From an uncultured Alistipes sp. (GTDB lineage Bacteria; Bacteroidota; Bacteroidia; Bacteroidales; Rikenellaceae): a stretch of 7,518 nt of DNA. The stretch spans positions 1 to 7,518 of the forward strand of contig CAAGKW010000085.1 of assembly GCA_900770585.1 (NCBI GenBank), written 5' to 3'. Under the pieces are notes generated by a model that ran no database searches, was not told where the DNA came from, and saw nothing but the letters and a program-made list of their open reading frames with translations. This document shows, piece by piece, positions 5,284-7,518 of this stretch (position 1 is its first letter; the number at the start of each line of letters is the position of its first letter). The translations under genes and the position numbers were made by a program.

Positions 5284-7371
5284 ATGAAAGCATTAAAATA
5301 TTTTGCATCGGCACTTGCTCTCGTAGCACTGTTCACCGCGTGTGAGGAGGAGAGCCCCTACGTGCCTGCTGAGCTTCCCGAGAGCCAGGAGGCTTACTTC
5401 CCCGCGACTACTATGACGGTATCGATGGAGGAGTTGGCAAATGGTTTCGATGTAGAGCTTGCTCGCGTAAACTATGACGAGGCAGCAACCGCTACCTTGG
5501 TTTGCCAGCGTCCCGAGGGCGTCAACGTACCTTCGACGGTATCGTTCAACGCCGGTCAGGAGAAGACCACCTTCACCGTAACTGTCGATCAGGCAGCTAT
5601 TGGCGAGGGTAAGACCTTGAAGATCGTTATGAACGTAGACGGTGAGTCGAACTCGCCCTACGCTAACCAGCGTTGCACCGTAACTCTGACCACTTGGTCG
5701 CCTGAGCCTCCTGTAACTTGGGAGCCTATCGAGACCGAGGCTATGTTCCGTCATAATGTGTTCACTGTATTTGGTACTGCAGAGCAGACTTACGATGTAT
5801 ATGTAGAGAAGCGTGCTGACTGCGAGATGTATCGTATCGCTAACGCATTCACCTATTACGAGAAGGGCGATAAGGCATATCACTTCCCTTACTATGCTAC
5901 TGGTGATGAGGTTGCACCTCTGGAACCTATCACTTGGACTATCGTAGACTGCTCGGGTAAGTTGGCAGCTGAGGAGGGTTACACCGTTGCTAAGAACGCA
6001 GTTTGGATGCCTATCCAGACCACCAACAATGACTGGGGTTATGGCGAAATGGTATTTGGCTCGTTGGCTTACAACCTGTCGACCAGCGCAGGTCTTTGCA
6101 CCCCCGCTGATTATCCTCTCGGTATCTATGATCCCGCTACTAAGTCGATCTCGTTGGGTAACTTGGCACTCTATCTGCCTACCAATGGTTGGTATATCAT
6201 CTACAATTCGCCCGATCCTAAGAGCTGGGCTACTCTGTACCTCGACAAGAACTTGATGGGTACTGACTTCGTACGCGACTGCGAGTTCTCGAAGTTGCAG
6301 GACGCTACTCTGGTTTCGCAGATCGCTGGCGGTAAGTGGCAGGTTGCTCTCCACGAGGGTGTTCCCGCTGACGAGAAGAAGGCTGAGGAGTACAAGGAGG
6401 AGTTCGGTCAGGTTATCAAGGTTGAGGGCGCTTACACTGAGGGCTACGATATCTTCTTCTGCGTAGATGAGGAGGGTAAGGTTAGCGTTCCCGCTGATTA
6501 CGAGTTCCAGGCAATGGGTCAGTCGATGTCGGGCTTCGATCTCTACTTGAACATCAAGAAGGGTACCTTCGAGAACAATATGTACACCTTGGAGTGTGTA
6601 ATGATCGGTAAGGATCCCGCTAAGGTTAAGGCTGACGTGAACTTCGCTGAGTACACCGAGGTTATTAGTGTTGAGAGCGTTATCGCTGCTGAGTCAATCG
6701 ACGAGTTCTGCGGTGATTGGAATTTCAGCGGTATTGACGCTAATGATGGTACAACTGCATTTAGCTATGTTGCTACAATCGAGAAGGTTTCGGAGACTCA
6801 GGCTAAGTTGAAGTATCTGCTTGACGACACTGGTTCGATTGACGATGGTATCGTTCTGGACTTCGTTGATGGTGAGCTCTATCTTGCTCCGCAGGATTTG
6901 GGTATTACTACCGAAACTGGTTACGATGTACAGATTAATACTATCGGTGACTACGATGGTGAAGGTCCGTACTACTTCGAGCCCGCAGTTGAGGCAGATG
7001 AGTTCTCGCCGGGTATGGTTCTCCAACTGACCGACGCAGGTAAGATCAAGATCGTTGATGATCCTATCAATGCTCAGTATGGTGTTGAGATCTACGCGTT
7101 CTACTATGCTGCATATGCTGATGGTGAGCACCTTGGTCGCTTCACCGAGTGGTATTCGCAGGTTGAGATGACTCCCGCAGAGAGCACTGCTACCGCAGCT
7201 GCTAAGCCTATCTCAGTAACCATCTCGAAGGATTGCGAGTTCACTGGCAAGTTGGTTAAGCGCGATATCGATCGCCGTGCTAAGGTAGGTGATCAGCGCG
7301 CTGAGGTTAAGACCAAAACTAACGGTCGTCAGCTCGTGGGTCAGCCCCGCACTGAGTTTGTGACTTTGTAA
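5284..7371 (+). CDS. Large multidomain surface lipoprotein of the SusCD operon, function unassigned
   Basis: This is a 695-residue exported lipoprotein: the signal peptide ends in LFTAC, with lipidated C20 followed by EEES, an acidic start that suits surface display. No named family is certain. Residues 30-138 look like a Calx-beta/Ig-type beta-sandwich (FDVELARVNYDEAATATL, then VPSTVSFNAGQEKTTFTVTV). About 155-305 contains a pattern I recall from other SusCD-linked lipoproteins: YDVYVEKRADCEMYRI, then WMPIQTTNNDWGYG. About 310-460 is another beta-rich part, and 470-630 a further one beginning IDEFCGDWNFSG. The last 50 residues are clearly basic, unlike the acidic body. Ten cysteines follow the lipid cysteine. 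Its position suggests a SusE/SusF-like or surface ligand-binding role, but SusE is much shorter and no enzyme motif is visible. It starts 28 bases after the SusD-family gene and is followed by the operon terminator. A hydrolase is not excluded. Confidence 0.9.
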   Translation: MKALKYFASALALVALFTACEEESPYVPAELPESQEAYFPATTMTVSMEELANGFDVELARVNYDEAATATLVCQRPEGVNVPSTVSFNAGQEKTTFTVTVDQAAIGEGKTLKIVMNVDGESNSPYANQRCTVTLTTWSPEPPVTWEPIETEAMFRHNVFTVFGTAEQTYDVYVEKRADCEMYRIANAFTYYEKGDKAYHFPYYATGDEVAPLEPITWTIVDCSGKLAAEEGYTVAKNAVWMPIQTTNNDWGYGEMVFGSLAYNLSTSAGLCTPADYPLGIYDPATKSISLGNLALYLPTNGWYIIYNSPDPKSWATLYLDKNLMGTDFVRDCEFSKLQDATLVSQIAGGKWQVALHEGVPADEKKAEEYKEEFGQVIKVEGAYTEGYDIFFCVDEEGKVSVPADYEFQAMGQSMSGFDLYLNIKKGTFENNMYTLECVMIGKDPAKVKADVNFAEYTEVISVESVIAAESIDEFCGDWNFSGIDANDGTTAFSYVATIEKVSETQAKLKYLLDDTGSIDDGIVLDFVDGELYLAPQDLGITTETGYDVQINTIGDYDGEGPYYFEPAVEADEFSPGMVLQLTDAGKIKIVDDPINAQYGVEIYAFYYAAYADGEHLGRFTEWYSQVEMTPAESTATAAAKPISVTISKDCEFTGKLVKRDIDRRAKVGDQRAEVKTKTNGRQLVGQPRTEFVTL

Positions 7372-7391
7372 TCACATACAACTCTATAATC

Positions 7392-7424
7392 AAAAAGCCC
7401 GAACCACTACGGTTCGGGTTTTTT
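7392..7424 (+). terminator. Rho-independent terminator closing the operon
   Basis: CCCGAACC (7398-7405) pairs perfectly with GGTTCGGG (7411-7418) around the loop ACTAC and is followed by six T (7419-7424). A run of five A just before the stem (7392-7396) can extend the pairing and would allow termination on the opposite strand too. It lies 20 bases after the stop codon of the third gene. Confidence 0.95.
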
Positions 7425-7446
7425 GTTTGGGGAGGGTGGTAACGTA

Positions 7447-7518
7447 ATGTTTTGTTCGCCGAGAAGTATTGTCGATTTCATTGAAATCGACACACTCTCT
7501 GTGGCTCCCGCGGCGAAA
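7447..7518 (+). CDS. Possible start of a further gene, cut by the window edge
   Basis: An ATG at 7447 opens a frame that stays open for 24 codons to the end of the window (MFCSPRSIVDFIEIDTLSVA and on). A purine-rich GGGGAGGG at 7429-7436 lies about 10 bases upstream and could be a Shine-Dalgarno. No family is recognised. The frame overlaps two inverted repeats, codon choice (AGA, AGT, TTT) is unlike the operon, and no good promoter is seen between the terminator and this ATG. An opposite-strand frame is also open here and stops inside the terminator loop (7407-7409). The coding call is therefore weak. Confidence 0.25.
   Translation, partial: MFCSPRSIVDFIEIDTLSVAPAAK
7455..7517. repeat. Nested inverted repeats at the right edge
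   Basis: The outer arms TTCGCCG (7455-7461) and CGGCGAA (7511-7517) are perfect complements. Inside them TGTCGATTTCA (7470-7480) and TGAAATCGACA (7482-7492) form an 11-base perfect inverted repeat around one base, and CAC/GTG (7493-7495 and 7501-7503) adds a small third stem. This could be a branched RNA, a protein-binding dyad or a chance feature of a coding start. The window ends one base after the outer arm, so the context is missing. Confidence 0.45.

Noticed and set aside
5293..6354. 353-codon open frame antisense to the third gene
   Set aside because: It has the same cause: the antisense frame is codon-aligned with a gene of strong codon bias. No signal sequence, domain or start context supports it.
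7407..7518. Minus-strand open frame running from the right edge to a stop inside the terminator loop
   Set aside because: About 37 codons with no recognisable protein, and the stop falls inside the terminator hairpin, which is unusual. The competing + strand frame has a better start context; neither is secure.

Overview
This window holds one complete outer-membrane nutrient-uptake operon of a Bacteroidota (Bacteroidales) bacterium: a SusC/RagA-family TonB-dependent transporter, a SusD/RagB-family surface lipoprotein, and a large third surface lipoprotein. All three are on the + strand in that order, with gaps of 23 and 28 bases. The phylum call rests on the SusC-SusD pair, a good match to the Bacteroidetes -33/-7 promoter, and lipoproteins with acidic residues just after the lipidated cysteine. 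Serine is written almost only as TCG or AGC, and glycine and arginine mostly as GGT and CGT. That would suit an Alistipes-like (Rikenellaceae) genome, but the genus is a guess.

Positions 1-342 are AT-rich and I see no gene there. The region carries A/T-tracts spaced close to whole helical turns, an 8-bp-arm inverted repeat, a promoter at 209-239 (TTG, 20 bases, TAnnTTTG), and a leader of about 100 bases. A near-perfect stem-loop in the leader (243-281) begins at the predicted transcription start. The three genes fill 343-7371. A strong rho-independent terminator at 7392-7424 closes the unit, so one transcript of about 7.2 kb is expected. The last ~90 bases hold nested inverted repeats and an open frame behind a purine-rich stretch, which may be the start of another gene cut by the window edge.

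From family knowledge, the SusC barrel and SusD lid form a complex that captures a ligand at the cell surface and imports it with TonB energy. The third lipoprotein sits where SusE/SusF-type or surface ligand-binding proteins usually lie. No glycosidase, protease, sulfatase, sensor or sigma/anti-sigma gene is in the window, so the substrate (glycan, peptide or other) cannot be read from it. SusC lacks an N-terminal STN signalling domain, which argues against control through its own ECF sigma/anti-sigma pair.

I found no clear new biological system. The best leads are the structured leader starting at +1, the phased A-tracts, the unusually strong Shine-Dalgarno before the SusD gene, and the unassigned third lipoprotein.
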